A stretch of 13,680 nt of DNA from an uncultured Christensenellaceae bacterium (GTDB lineage: Bacteria > Bacillota > Clostridia > Christensenellales > Christensenellaceae): assembly GCA_934438035.1 (NCBI GenBank), contig CAKSBK010000002.1:1-13680 (forward strand). Reading direction: 5' to 3'. The position numbers were made by a program, and so were the translations under genes. Below are positions 1-7,326 of this stretch, one piece after another (the first letter of the stretch is position 1; every line of letters starts with the position of its first letter). Below the pieces are notes generated by a model, which saw only the letters and a program-made list of their open reading frames with translations, was not told where the DNA came from and made no database searches.

Positions 1-832
1 GCTTTTCTCTAATATCCGCGTCCTTAGGGTAAATAAGCGTCACTTCCAAGTTGCTTTCAGAGTCTAAAGCATATTCGGCGCTTTCTATTTCCGGAATTTC
101 CTTTAAAAGCTCCAAAACTTTTTGCCTTTCAGCCGTAGTTATAAGTCGTATTCTTTTTTTCCCCATGAAGCCCTTTTCTATATTTTTAAGCGAATCGCAA
201 AGCACGAGCTTTCCTTTGTTAATTATCAGCACGTGGTCGCAAACCGCCTCTATTTCCGATAATATGTGCGAGCTCAAAATGACGGTATGTTCCTTTGAGA
301 GCTCTTTTACGAGATTTCGTATCTCTATTATCTGCATAGGATCAAGACCAACCGTCGGCTCGTCTAAAATTATAAGCTTGGGCGAGCCTAAAATCGCCTG
401 TGCAAGACCCACTCTCTGCCTATAGCCCTTTGATAAATTAGCAATCATTCTTCTTCGCATAGAAGTAAGATTAGTAAGCTCGATTACTCTTTCAACCTGC
501 TCCTTAATCTTCTCTTTAGGCACTCTTTTAAGCTCCGCAGCAAACAACAGATATTTTTCGACTTCCATATCCGTATAAAGCGGCGGTATTTCCGGCAAGT
601 ACCCTATAAGAGATTTTGCCTTTTCCGGCTCTTCAGTTATATCTATTCCGTCAATAAGAACCGTACCGGACGTAGAGCCGATATAGCCCGTAATAATATT
701 CATAGTAGTGGATTTTCCTGCGCCGTTAGGTCCTAAAAATCCGTAAATCTGACCGTCTTCAACCGTAAAGCTTAAATTGTTAACGGCATAATGTTCCCCG
801 TATTTTTTGACGAGGTTTTTTACCTCAAGCAT
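1..832 (-). CDS. GldA-like ABC transporter ATP-binding protein, 3' end outside window
   Basis: ATPase subunit of an ABC-2 type exporter; the frame is open from the ATG at 832 to the window edge (277 codons seen), so the C-terminus is missing. Visible motifs: Walker A GPNGAGKST at residues 34-42, GYLPEIPP at 77-84, signature LSKGYRQ at 133-139, Walker B with catalytic Glu (IILDEP) at 154-159, and the H-loop His in SSH at 189. After about residue 200 comes the small C-terminal regulatory-type domain of this family. The start is supported by GAGGTG seven bases upstream. The protein is a clear paralogue of the ATPase encoded at 9568-10560, sharing long motif stretches and identical motif spacing. 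A GldF/GldG partner would be expected just left of the window (inference). It is separated from the sugar importer on its right by a terminator and has its own promoter. Confidence 0.93.
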   Translation of the reverse strand, partial: MLEVKNLVKKYGEHYAVNNLSFTVEDGQIYGFLGPNGAGKSTTMNIITGYIGSTSGTVLIDGIDITEEPEKAKSLIGYLPEIPPLYTDMEVEKYLLFAAELKRVPKEKIKEQVERVIELTNLTSMRRRMIANLSKGYRQRVGLAQAILGSPKLIILDEPTVGLDPMQIIEIRNLVKELSKEHTVILSSHILSEIEAVCDHVLIINKGKLVLCDSLKNIEKGFMGKKRIRLITTAERQKVLELLKEIPEIESAEYALDSESNLEVTLIYPKDADIREK

Positions 833-859
833 ATTGCGCACCTCAACATAAATAAATTC

Positions 860-889
860 ATTAAACCACTTTTTATATTAGCCTGCCAA
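860..889 (-). promoter_or_regulatory. Candidate sigma-A promoter for the left-edge ATPase gene
   Basis: Reading leftward, TTGGCA (889-884) and TTTAAT (865-860) are separated by 18 bases, each one base off consensus. The site lies between the sugar-operon terminator and the ATG at 832, giving a short leader that contains the GAGGTG ribosome binding site. It is a prediction from sequence match and position only. Confidence 0.45.
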
Positions 890-910
890 TGCGTATTTTC
901 TGTGAACATA

Positions 911-950
911 ATAAAAAGGGAATCCCGAAAACAAGCGGAATTCCCTTTGG
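911..950 (-). terminator. Rho-independent terminator of the sugar importer operon
   Basis: Arms 915-926 and 937-948 pair over 12 positions with one mismatch and a 10-base loop. Read leftward the stem is followed directly by a T-run ending in TTATTAT. It begins ten bases past the stop of the last permease gene and is the natural end of the importer transcript. The plus-strand side also has five Ts (951-955), so weak bidirectional action is possible, but no plus-strand gene ends here. Confidence 0.85.
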
Positions 951-958
951 TTTTTAAC

Positions 959-1996
959 TTATGCCTGAACAGCCTTCTTATGAGCCTTTGTAGCCTTAAC
1001 TTTTGCCGTAATAACGTTAATTGCAATTACCGCAAGAAGCGCCGCGCCCCAAATAATCTGTCTTAAGAAAGTACCGTTAGTCATTCTCAAGCTGTTCATT
1101 CCGGAGGACATGAACTGCATTGCAAAGAGTGCAAAAACTACACCCATAACAGAACCTTTTCCGCCGTTGGGGTCTGTTCCTCCCAATCCAGCGCACATTA
1201 TAGACTGAAGGGTATAAGATGTGCCGTAGTCAGCCTTTGCCTGGTTGGAGTTACAGTACATGATAAAGCATGCTATGGAAGCAAGTATGCCGGAAATGGT
1301 GTAAGTTTCTCTTAAAACTCTTCCAACGTTTATGCCGGAAAATTCAGCAGCAACCTTGTTGGAACCAACCATGATTAACTTCTCACCGTAAGGAGTCTTG
1401 GAAAGAAGATACCATACAACGGCGGCAACAACTACGAAGAACAGGAAGGGAAGCGGAATAAATCCGAGAAGAGTTATGGAAGTCCATGCGCTCATCATCG
1501 TCGGGAAGCCGGTTATTGCCGCACCTTCGGTGAGTATAATGGCAATTCCCATATATACGTAGCTCGTTCCTAACGTTACTATCATAGGAGGCGTGTTGAA
1601 GGTCGATATTATAAGACCGTTAATATAACCGCAAAGCATACCGACTACTATCGCTACGAGAAGTCCGACTATCATAGCGCCGAAGCCGCCCTGTTCAGAG
1701 CCGCCGGTCATAGAAATAATGAGGTAGGAAGCGATTATTCCCGAAAGGTTTCCTGCGCCGACCATCGAAAGGTCAAAACCGCCGGAAATTATGGGAAGCA
1801 TAGTTCCTAAGGCAATAATGCCGACGTCAGTTATCTGCGAAAGCATAGAGCTAAAGCTGTTTACTTTAAAATATGCAGACGGCTTTATCAAGCCCATTGC
1901 GAAAAACATTACGACCATGAAGATAAAAAGTGCAACATTGCCGCTGTTTTTAGAAATAAAAAGCGAAAATTTATTAGTTTTCTTTTCTGTATTCAT
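959..1996 (-). CDS. Sugar ABC transporter permease, second subunit (BPD_transp_2, LsrD/RbsC-like)
   Basis: Integral membrane subunit of the sugar importer, 345 residues, with about nine to ten hydrophobic segments starting near residue 20. The family hallmark after the third segment, GGFDLSMVGAG, and the late glycine-rich loop GLGGTDPNGGKGSVMG (contact region for the ATPase in RbsC-like permeases) are both present. The ATG at 1996 has a very strong GGAGG seven bases upstream, and that site directly abuts the TAA of the preceding permease gene, so the two are probably translationally coupled. Last gene of the operon; a terminator follows. The neighbouring permease is related but distinct, as in LsrC/LsrD and RhaP/RhaQ pairs, which suggests a heterodimeric channel. 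The substrate cannot be read from this subunit. Confidence 0.93.
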   Translation of the reverse strand: MNTEKKTNKFSLFISKNSGNVALFIFMVVMFFAMGLIKPSAYFKVNSFSSMLSQITDVGIIALGTMLPIISGGFDLSMVGAGNLSGIIASYLIISMTGGSEQGGFGAMIVGLLVAIVVGMLCGYINGLIISTFNTPPMIVTLGTSYVYMGIAIILTEGAAITGFPTMMSAWTSITLLGFIPLPFLFFVVVAAVVWYLLSKTPYGEKLIMVGSNKVAAEFSGINVGRVLRETYTISGILASIACFIMYCNSNQAKADYGTSYTLQSIMCAGLGGTDPNGGKGSVMGVVFALFAMQFMSSGMNSLRMTNGTFLRQIIWGAALLAVIAINVITAKVKATKAHKKAVQA

Positions 1997-2008
1997 TGCT
2001 GCTCCTCC

Positions 2009-3034
2009 TTATTTACCCGGAATCTCCGAAACCTTAACGTGGAGCTTCTTGCTCTCCGAAAGCGCCTGGTATGCGGTAACGCTTGCACCGATTACTATTA
2101 CCATACCCGTAAAGAATCTCTGCCAGAAGGAAGGTATTCCGATAAGGTTCAAGCTGTTCTGTATTATAGTTATTAACAATACGCCGAGAACGGTACCCGT
2201 AAGGCTGCCATGACCGCCGCCTATTCTTGCGCCGCCGATAACTACCATTGCGATAATCGTCATTTCCATACCGGAAAGCTCAACAGGGTTGCAGTTTAAG
2301 TTCATAACCGTCTGAACCATTCCTGCGATACCGAAGATAAAGCCGGCATAAGCATATACGAATACGGTAGTCTTCTTTACGTTAATACCGCAGCGCTCAG
2401 CGGAAGACTGGTCTCCGCCGATTGCGAAAATATTACGTCCCAGCATAGTGTACTTCATCAAGAAGAACGTCAGCACCAAAAGTCCCAGTGCAATAAGTAT
2501 TGTCACAGGTATAACCGAAGATTTTCCGGTTGAGTCAAAAGCAGTTGCAAGGTAGCTTCTGCCTGCCGTCATATATCCCTGAGGAACCGCGGAAATCTCA
2601 CGGCTGCCGATAAAGAACAACAATATTCCGTTTATTAGGTTATTTGTACCCAAGGTTACTATCATTGCAGGAACCTTGAGGTTTGCAACCAAAAGTCCGT
2701 TCATCACGCCGAGCATAAGACCGAAAGCTGCGGACATAACGTAAGCGAGGACAACGTTTCCTTCGTAACCTACTGATGTTAAAATCTTAGTGGTTGTGAA
2801 CATGGAGAATGCGGATATGCCGGCAAGCGAAAGGTCAAAGCCGCCCGCTACAATAACCACATACATACCTATTGACCATATAAGAGGCTTAATGCTTGCT
2901 CTTATAATATCAAATGCGCTGTAAAGTGTTGCAAATACAGGTGAAATGCAGGTAATCACAACACATATCAATACGATAACGAGAGCGACATAGAACTCGT
3001 TATACCTTACTAATCTATGTAATCTTTCTTTCAT
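2009..3034 (-). CDS. Sugar ABC transporter permease, first subunit (BPD_transp_2, LsrC/RbsC-like)
   Basis: Multi-pass membrane subunit, 341 residues. The N-terminus is cytosolic and basic (MKERLHRLVRYNE) and the first membrane segment covers about residues 15-35. Family features seen: GGFDLSLAGISAF near residue 64, the conserved segment VPAMIVTLGTNNLINGI in the middle, and the loop GGARIGGGHGSLTG near residue 268, expected to contact the ATPase. The ATG at 3034 has AAAGGAAG about nine bases upstream and starts 24 bases after the ATPase stop. It ends 12 bases before the next permease gene, its TAA running into that gene's ribosome binding site. Together with its partner it should form the translocation pore for the ligand delivered by the lipoprotein encoded at 4740-5867. 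Confidence 0.93.
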   Translation of the reverse strand: MKERLHRLVRYNEFYVALVIVLICVVITCISPVFATLYSAFDIIRASIKPLIWSIGMYVVIVAGGFDLSLAGISAFSMFTTTKILTSVGYEGNVVLAYVMSAAFGLMLGVMNGLLVANLKVPAMIVTLGTNNLINGILLFFIGSREISAVPQGYMTAGRSYLATAFDSTGKSSVIPVTILIALGLLVLTFFLMKYTMLGRNIFAIGGDQSSAERCGINVKKTTVFVYAYAGFIFGIAGMVQTVMNLNCNPVELSGMEMTIIAMVVIGGARIGGGHGSLTGTVLGVLLITIIQNSLNLIGIPSFWQRFFTGMVIVIGASVTAYQALSESKKLHVKVSEIPGK

Positions 3035-3058
3035 TGCAGTAAACTTCCTTTCACCGTA

Positions 3059-4546
3059 TTAGCTGAGAATCTGAGCAAGAGCAGCCTCGTTAGTCTCAGA
3101 GGTGTTAAACTCTCCGACAATTCTGCCATGCTTCATTACAAGAACTCTGTTACAGTTTGTAAGAACCTCAGGAAGGTCATCGGAAATGATTATAACGCCC
3201 ATGCCCTGGTTTGCAAACTCTCTTAATATCTTATGTATCTCAGCCTTAGATCCTATATCAACACCTACGGTAGGTCCGTTTAATATAAGAATCTGAGGAT
3301 CGTTGGCAAGCCATTTGCCGATTGCAACTCTCTGTGCGTTACCGCCGGAAAGAGTGGTAATTACATTATTGGAATCGGGAGTCTTAATTCTTAATTTTCC
3401 TACCCATTCATCCGCAACACCCTTGATTTTCTTTCTGTCAATAATGTTCATGGGCTTCTTATATCTGTCAAGAACCGTAACTCCGATATTGTCTGCTATA
3501 GAGCGCGTAAGGAAAAGACCCTCCGTGTTTCTGTCTTCGGGAACATAGCCTATGTGCGCCTTAATAGCATCGTTTATGCTCTTAAAGTGAACCTCTTTGC
3601 CGCGTACAAAGAGCTTTCCGCCGGTAGTTTTATACTGACCGAAAAGCGCCTGAGCAAGCTCCGTTCTTCCTGAACCGAGAAGACCCGTAACCGCAATGAT
3701 TTCGCCTCTGTTAAGCTTAAAGGAAATATCTGCAAAGCCGTCTTTTAACGTTAAGTGTTCAAGTCTTAAAAGCTCTTCGCCGTCTTTTAACTGCTGATCA
3801 AACTGAACGTCAACTATCTCTTTACCCGTCATGTAGTAAGAGAATTTTGTCATATCGAACTCGCTTATGGGTCCGTCAATAACGTTCTCACCGTTTCTTA
3901 CAATTGAAACGGTATCGGAAACCTCTATAACCTCGTCAAGCTTATGAGTAACGAATATGATTGCAATGCCTCTGGATTTAAGCTCGCGGATAATATCTAA
4001 AAGTCTTTCAACCTCTTTCTTCGTAAGCGCAGTTGTAGGCTCGTCAAGAACGATAAGTTTAGCGTCCTGATTAATGGCTCTGCAGATGGCAACAAGCTGC
4101 TTATCCGCAACGGAAAGCTTCTCAACCTTCTCATAGAGATCCATTTTAACGCCTACGTTATCTAAAGCCGCCTGAGCTATCTTTCTCAAGGTATTCCATT
4201 TAACAGTCTTCTTTTTCTGCGTTCTTAAAGTGTTAAGAGCGATATTTTCAGCAACCGAAAGGTTGGGGAAAATCGAGAAATCCTGATAAATTACCTGAAT
4301 GCCGTTCTTAATAGCTTCGTTAGGCGTAAGCTTCTGATAAGACTTTCCGCCTATTACAATTTCTCCGGAACCTTCATCAGGCGTATAAACTCCGGATATT
4401 ATCTTTATTAATGTAGATTTGCCGCAGCCGTTTTCACCAACAAGGCAGCGAACTTCTCCCTCGTTCAACGTTAAGTTTATTTTCTTTAACGCTTTAACGC
4501 CGGCAAACGATTTTGAAATATTGTTTACACTAAGGAAAACACCCAT
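3059..4546 (-). CDS. Sugar ABC transporter ATPase with two nucleotide-binding domains (RbsA/LsrA/RhaT-like)
   Basis: Cytosolic energy-coupling subunit, 495 residues, the usual length for the double-domain sugar ATPases (CUT2). Domain 1: Walker A GENGCGKST at 37-45, Q-loop near Q88, signature LSVAD at 144-148, Walker B/catalytic Glu LIVLDEP at 164-170, H201. Domain 2: GLLGSGRT at 288-295 with Arg in place of the Walker A Lys, good signature LSGGN at 399-403, but LNGP at 422-425 where LDEP is expected, and no H-loop His. The Arg, the LSVA-type first signature and the missing His are common in this family; losing both the Walker B Asp and the catalytic Glu looks unusual. The ATG has AAAGG about nine bases upstream. 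It follows the binding-protein gene after a 193-base spacer holding a strong hairpin. Confidence 0.95.
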   Translation of the reverse strand: MGVFLSVNNISKSFAGVKALKKINLTLNEGEVRCLVGENGCGKSTLIKIISGVYTPDEGSGEIVIGGKSYQKLTPNEAIKNGIQVIYQDFSIFPNLSVAENIALNTLRTQKKKTVKWNTLRKIAQAALDNVGVKMDLYEKVEKLSVADKQLVAICRAINQDAKLIVLDEPTTALTKKEVERLLDIIRELKSRGIAIIFVTHKLDEVIEVSDTVSIVRNGENVIDGPISEFDMTKFSYYMTGKEIVDVQFDQQLKDGEELLRLEHLTLKDGFADISFKLNRGEIIAVTGLLGSGRTELAQALFGQYKTTGGKLFVRGKEVHFKSINDAIKAHIGYVPEDRNTEGLFLTRSIADNIGVTVLDRYKKPMNIIDRKKIKGVADEWVGKLRIKTPDSNNVITTLSGGNAQRVAIGKWLANDPQILILNGPTVGVDIGSKAEIHKILREFANQGMGVIIISDDLPEVLTNCNRVLVMKHGRIVGEFNTSETNEAALAQILS

Positions 4547-4655
4547 TGTACTGACCTTTCTATATAGTAAATTTCATGACAACATGATAAATTTTATAAT
4601 CTCAAATAAATTTTCTTCCCGCTCAAAGTCTTCATCTTTCATGGAGGGGATTATC

Positions 4656-4685
4656 GGGGAAACTGCGCATTTGCGCAATTCCCCC
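4656..4685 (-). promoter_or_regulatory. Strong intercistronic stem-loop between binding-protein and ATPase genes
   Basis: Positions 4656-4669 pair with 4672-4685: 14 consecutive pairs counting two G-U wobbles, with G/C-rich ends. Read leftward no T-run follows, so it is not a classical terminator. A second small hairpin, TTCAC closed by a GCAA tetraloop and GTGAA, lies just before it (4692-4705). Lying 55 bases after the binding-protein stop, the structure is well placed to protect the 3' end of that message and lower expression of the ATPase and permeases, as known for other binding-protein operons. That role is inferred. Confidence 0.7.
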
Positions 4686-4739
4686 TTAAAATTCACTTGC
4701 GTGAAATCGGGATATTAATAATTTGTTATCCTCTAAAAA

Positions 4740-5867
4740 TTAGAACGGATAGTCAGCCATCTGCTCAGCGGACGTGATGAGGATCATAGCGTCGCACTGG
4801 AGATACTTCTCGGGGTTCTCAGCGTCAGATCTGTTGGGGTTGAGCTGAATGCTGTTGTAACCGGTAACACCGATGTCAGCGCCGACTTTGATAGTATCTT
4901 TGTTGCCGTTTAAGATAGTAGCAGCAAGAACGTTCATAGCCTCACCTGCAGCAGCGGGATCCCAGCAAGCCATAGCTACCATAGAGCCGGACTCCATGAA
5001 TTTGCTGGAGATAGAAGGCATGGAAGTACCAACTACGGTTACCTTACCGAGAAGACCTGCTTCTTCAACTGCCTGAGCAGCTCCGGGAGCGTCCTGAGAG
5101 GTAGCGCCCTGGAAACCAGCAAGGTCGGGGTACTTCTTTAACATTTCAGCCATGATCTGCTTAGCGGTATCCTGAGAGTCGCCGGTCTCGAGCTTTCTCT
5201 CAACAGCTTCCATGTTGGGGTATGCGGACTGCTGCTTGTTGTAGCCGCCTTCTTCCCACTGGCACTGAGAAGTAGAAGTTACAGCACCAACGGTGGTGAT
5301 GTACTTACCTTCTTCGCCCATGCCCTCAGCAAGTGCGTCCATAAGAGCAGCGCCGTAAGCTTCGTTATCAAGAGCTTCGATATCGAAATCGCAGTTTTCC
5401 ATCTGGTCAGCCTCGTGAGCGATAACTACGATACCCTTATCCATAGCGTCCTTTAAAACAGGCTCGCAAGCTTCAGCAGAGAAAGGAACGATGCAGAGGC
5501 CGTCAGCGCCCTGAGCGATCATGTCCTGAATGATGTTGTTCTGTGCAGCTGCGTCTGTCTCAGCGGGGCCGTCAAGGTAAGCGTCGGAACCGGTCTTGTC
5601 AGCGAAGGACTTAACGCCCTCAGCCATTCTGTCAAACCAGCCGATACATACTGCTTTAACTGCTGTACCGAGAGTGTAGGTGTTACCTGCAGCGATAACA
5701 GCGTCATAAAGAGTGCCGCCGGCAGGAGCGTCTCCGCCGTTATTCTCGTCGCCGGAGTTTTCAGCGCTAGCTGAAGGCTGAGGAGTCTCGTTGTTGGAGC
5801 AAGCCGTAATACCGATTACGGAAACTACCATTACGAGGCAGAGCAATAATACAACAATTTTCTTCAT
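4740..5867 (-). CDS. Sugar-binding lipoprotein of ABC importer (Peripla_BP_4, LsrB/RhaS-like)
   Basis: Extracellular ligand-binding subunit, 375 residues. A signal peptide (MKK, hydrophobic stretch 4-20) ends in the lipobox ITAC with Cys23 as the lipidation site. A low-complexity Ser/Asn/Gly/Pro/Ala linker to about residue 53 precedes the two-lobed binding domain. Features fitting the LsrB/RhaS group are the stretches YLDGPAETDAAAQ and DMIAQGADGLCIVPFS, the later CQWEEGGY region, and a C-terminus ending ADYPF that resembles the LsrB end. The ATG has GGAGG nine bases upstream. First gene of the importer operon, with its own promoter. Its codon choice seems more biased than that of the Gld genes, fitting high expression (visual impression). 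Ligand unknown: AI-2, rhamnose or another pentose/deoxysugar are all possible for this family. Confidence 0.93.
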   Translation of the reverse strand: MKKIVVLLLCLVMVVSVIGITACSNNETPQPSASAENSGDENNGGDAPAGGTLYDAVIAAGNTYTLGTAVKAVCIGWFDRMAEGVKSFADKTGSDAYLDGPAETDAAAQNNIIQDMIAQGADGLCIVPFSAEACEPVLKDAMDKGIVVIAHEADQMENCDFDIEALDNEAYGAALMDALAEGMGEEGKYITTVGAVTSTSQCQWEEGGYNKQQSAYPNMEAVERKLETGDSQDTAKQIMAEMLKKYPDLAGFQGATSQDAPGAAQAVEEAGLLGKVTVVGTSMPSISSKFMESGSMVAMACWDPAAAGEAMNVLAATILNGNKDTIKVGADIGVTGYNSIQLNPNRSDAENPEKYLQCDAMILITSAEQMADYPF

Positions 5868-5887
5868 TATAATCTTCCTCCATAATA

Positions 5888-5908
5888 TAGTATATAGTGT
5901 AGTATATA
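5888..5908 (-). repeat. Two direct copies of TATATACTA, 12 bases apart
   Basis: Reading leftward the nonamer TATATACTA occurs at 5908-5900 and again at 5896-5888, separated by CAC. It lies between the -10 region and the ribosome binding site of the binding-protein gene, near the predicted transcription start. It could be a regulator site or simply an A/T-rich leader. Confidence 0.5.
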
Positions 5909-5909
5909 T

Positions 5910-5939
5910 GTGATAGCGTCAGTGCAGCGTTGCGGTCAA
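5910..5939 (-). promoter_or_regulatory. Candidate promoter of the sugar importer operon
   Basis: Leftward TTGACC (5939-5934) and TATCAC (5915-5910) with an 18-base spacer, 43 bases before the ATG at 5867 and in the 113-base gap after the DUF4340 gene. The -10 is weak (four of six), which suits a promoter that needs an activator. Only a small 4-bp hairpin (around 5951-5962) lies between the DUF4340 gene and this promoter, so read-through from the upstream operon cannot be excluded. Confidence 0.4.
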
Positions 5940-5980
5940 TATCCCAAAACCGCATAATTGCGCACGTGGCTTAGTCACCG

Positions 5981-7324
5981 TTAGTTATTTATAAGCGCCT
6001 CGAAAGCTATTTTAAGCTCGTCGATATTCGCTTTATCGATATATGCCGCAAGCGTTTTTCCTCCGTCTAACGAAAGGGCTATATAGCCGTTTTTGTAAAG
6101 ATACATTGTGTATGTTTCAGTATCTCCGTTTTTGGAAAAGCTTATTTCGCCTATGCTTTGCTGCAAATTATTTTCACAGATAAGAGCGCCCTTTACGCTT
6201 AAGGTGCTTAAATACGAATAAATCTTTAAAGCGTTTTCTTCTGCTACGCTTACGGAATTAACCGTATATTTTCCGCTGTTTTCTTTAAGCTCGTAACTGT
6301 TATTTCCGTACTTAAGCGTTACCGTAACGTCGTTGCCCTCGGTTATGGGAAAAGGCGTTGACATTATGCTGTTTTCAAGATCCATCTTCAGCAGATTTGA
6401 CCAGCCGCCGAAAGTCTCGTAAACCTTCTCTTCTCCGTCAATTTTGCAGTAATATCTGTCGTTCTCTGCGTCTGAAACCGACCCGAATAACAATTTAAGC
6501 TCTTTATTTGAAGCGTCCTTTAAAAGAATATATCCGCTTTCTTCGGTAAAGCCGTAGCTTCCGTCGTCTTTTTCTGCTATCTCTCTATGGAAAGAACAGG
6601 GGGTAAACATTCCTATTACAGAGCTTACCAGCGTCGTATTGGCATATGACGTATACGGGGACTTTATTTCCCACACCTGCGTTCCCAAAACATTTTCATT
6701 TTCCATTATAACAGGGGTTCTCACTCCCGTCGACCTTACAAACTCTATGTAGGTTAGGTTTGCGGCGTCAATATCTATGGTAAGATCGCTTAAAGCCTCC
6801 GCACCCTTCAAAATAGAGTTGTAATTCTCCAAACTGAAGAGATACAGCCTGTTATCGGTGCTTGATTTAAAGTATATGCCATCCTTTGCCGCCGACAGGC
6901 AGCCAAAGCCGTATTCATACTCTTTTTCTCCCGCTGTTACCTTAACCGTAAGCTCCGGCGGGTCTAGCGAATAGTCTTTTGCGTTAAGAGAGCCGAAATC
7001 TTCACTTATAACCGATTGCGCATATACGTTACTCATATACGTTACCGCAAGATTTACCGAGGACTGATCCACCTCGCCCTGCGTGTCTGTACTCTTCCAC
7101 TTGCCGTCCGTTCTTATAAATCCTCTGCTCTCGCCGTCCTTCCACGTAAAGCTTATTTCGTTTACGTCGGACTGCGAAACCTCGTTTATCACTATAAGAC
7201 TGGAAGCGTTTTGTTCGTCTTTATATTCTTTATTCTTAGTGCTTAAGAGTATCCCCAGCACTGCGCCTATAACCAGCATTGCCGCAAGGGCGACGCACAG
7301 CGTTATAATACTTTTTTTAGTCAT
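5981..7324 (-). CDS. DUF4340 domain protein, membrane-anchored, of Gld-type ABC exporter operon
   Basis: Single-pass membrane protein of 447 residues: short basic N-terminus (MTKKS), membrane helix about 5-27, then a long outward-facing region of repeated beta-rich units matching DUF4340 in style (for example ISFTWKDGESRGFIRTDGKW near residue 55, and DYSLDPPELTVKV, the recurrent 'Y-GLD-P' motif). I chose the ATG at 7324: it follows the GldG-like stop by two bases and has CAGG eight bases upstream, while a TTG at 7351 in the same frame has no good ribosome binding site and would overlap the previous gene by 25 bases. Last gene of a four-gene operon with ATPase, permease and GldG-like protein. 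Molecular role unknown; the family is typically encoded beside GldG-like genes. Confidence 0.85.
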   Translation of the reverse strand: MTKKSIITLCVALAAMLVIGAVLGILLSTKNKEYKDEQNASSLIVINEVSQSDVNEISFTWKDGESRGFIRTDGKWKSTDTQGEVDQSSVNLAVTYMSNVYAQSVISEDFGSLNAKDYSLDPPELTVKVTAGEKEYEYGFGCLSAAKDGIYFKSSTDNRLYLFSLENYNSILKGAEALSDLTIDIDAANLTYIEFVRSTGVRTPVIMENENVLGTQVWEIKSPYTSYANTTLVSSVIGMFTPCSFHREIAEKDDGSYGFTEESGYILLKDASNKELKLLFGSVSDAENDRYYCKIDGEEKVYETFGGWSNLLKMDLENSIMSTPFPITEGNDVTVTLKYGNNSYELKENSGKYTVNSVSVAEENALKIYSYLSTLSVKGALICENNLQQSIGEISFSKNGDTETYTMYLYKNGYIALSLDGGKTLAAYIDKANIDELKIAFEALINN

Positions 7325-7326
7325 AA

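Noticed and set aside
51..425. Plus-strand frame of 124 codons
   Set aside because: It is the reverse-strand shadow of the left-edge ATPase gene, whose motifs are unmistakable.
4574..4642. 22-residue leftward frame between binding-protein and ATPase genes
   Set aside because: It starts right after a C-rich stretch with no ribosome binding site; its protein-like look can be chance in a short frame.
5904..5920. CcpA (cre) site overlapping the importer promoter
   Set aside because: Only one half (TGATAGCG) fits the consensus; the other half misses the key CA end.
5951..5962. Terminator after the DUF4340 gene
   Set aside because: The stem CGCA/TGCG is only four pairs and the following GTTTT is short, so it is too weak to call.
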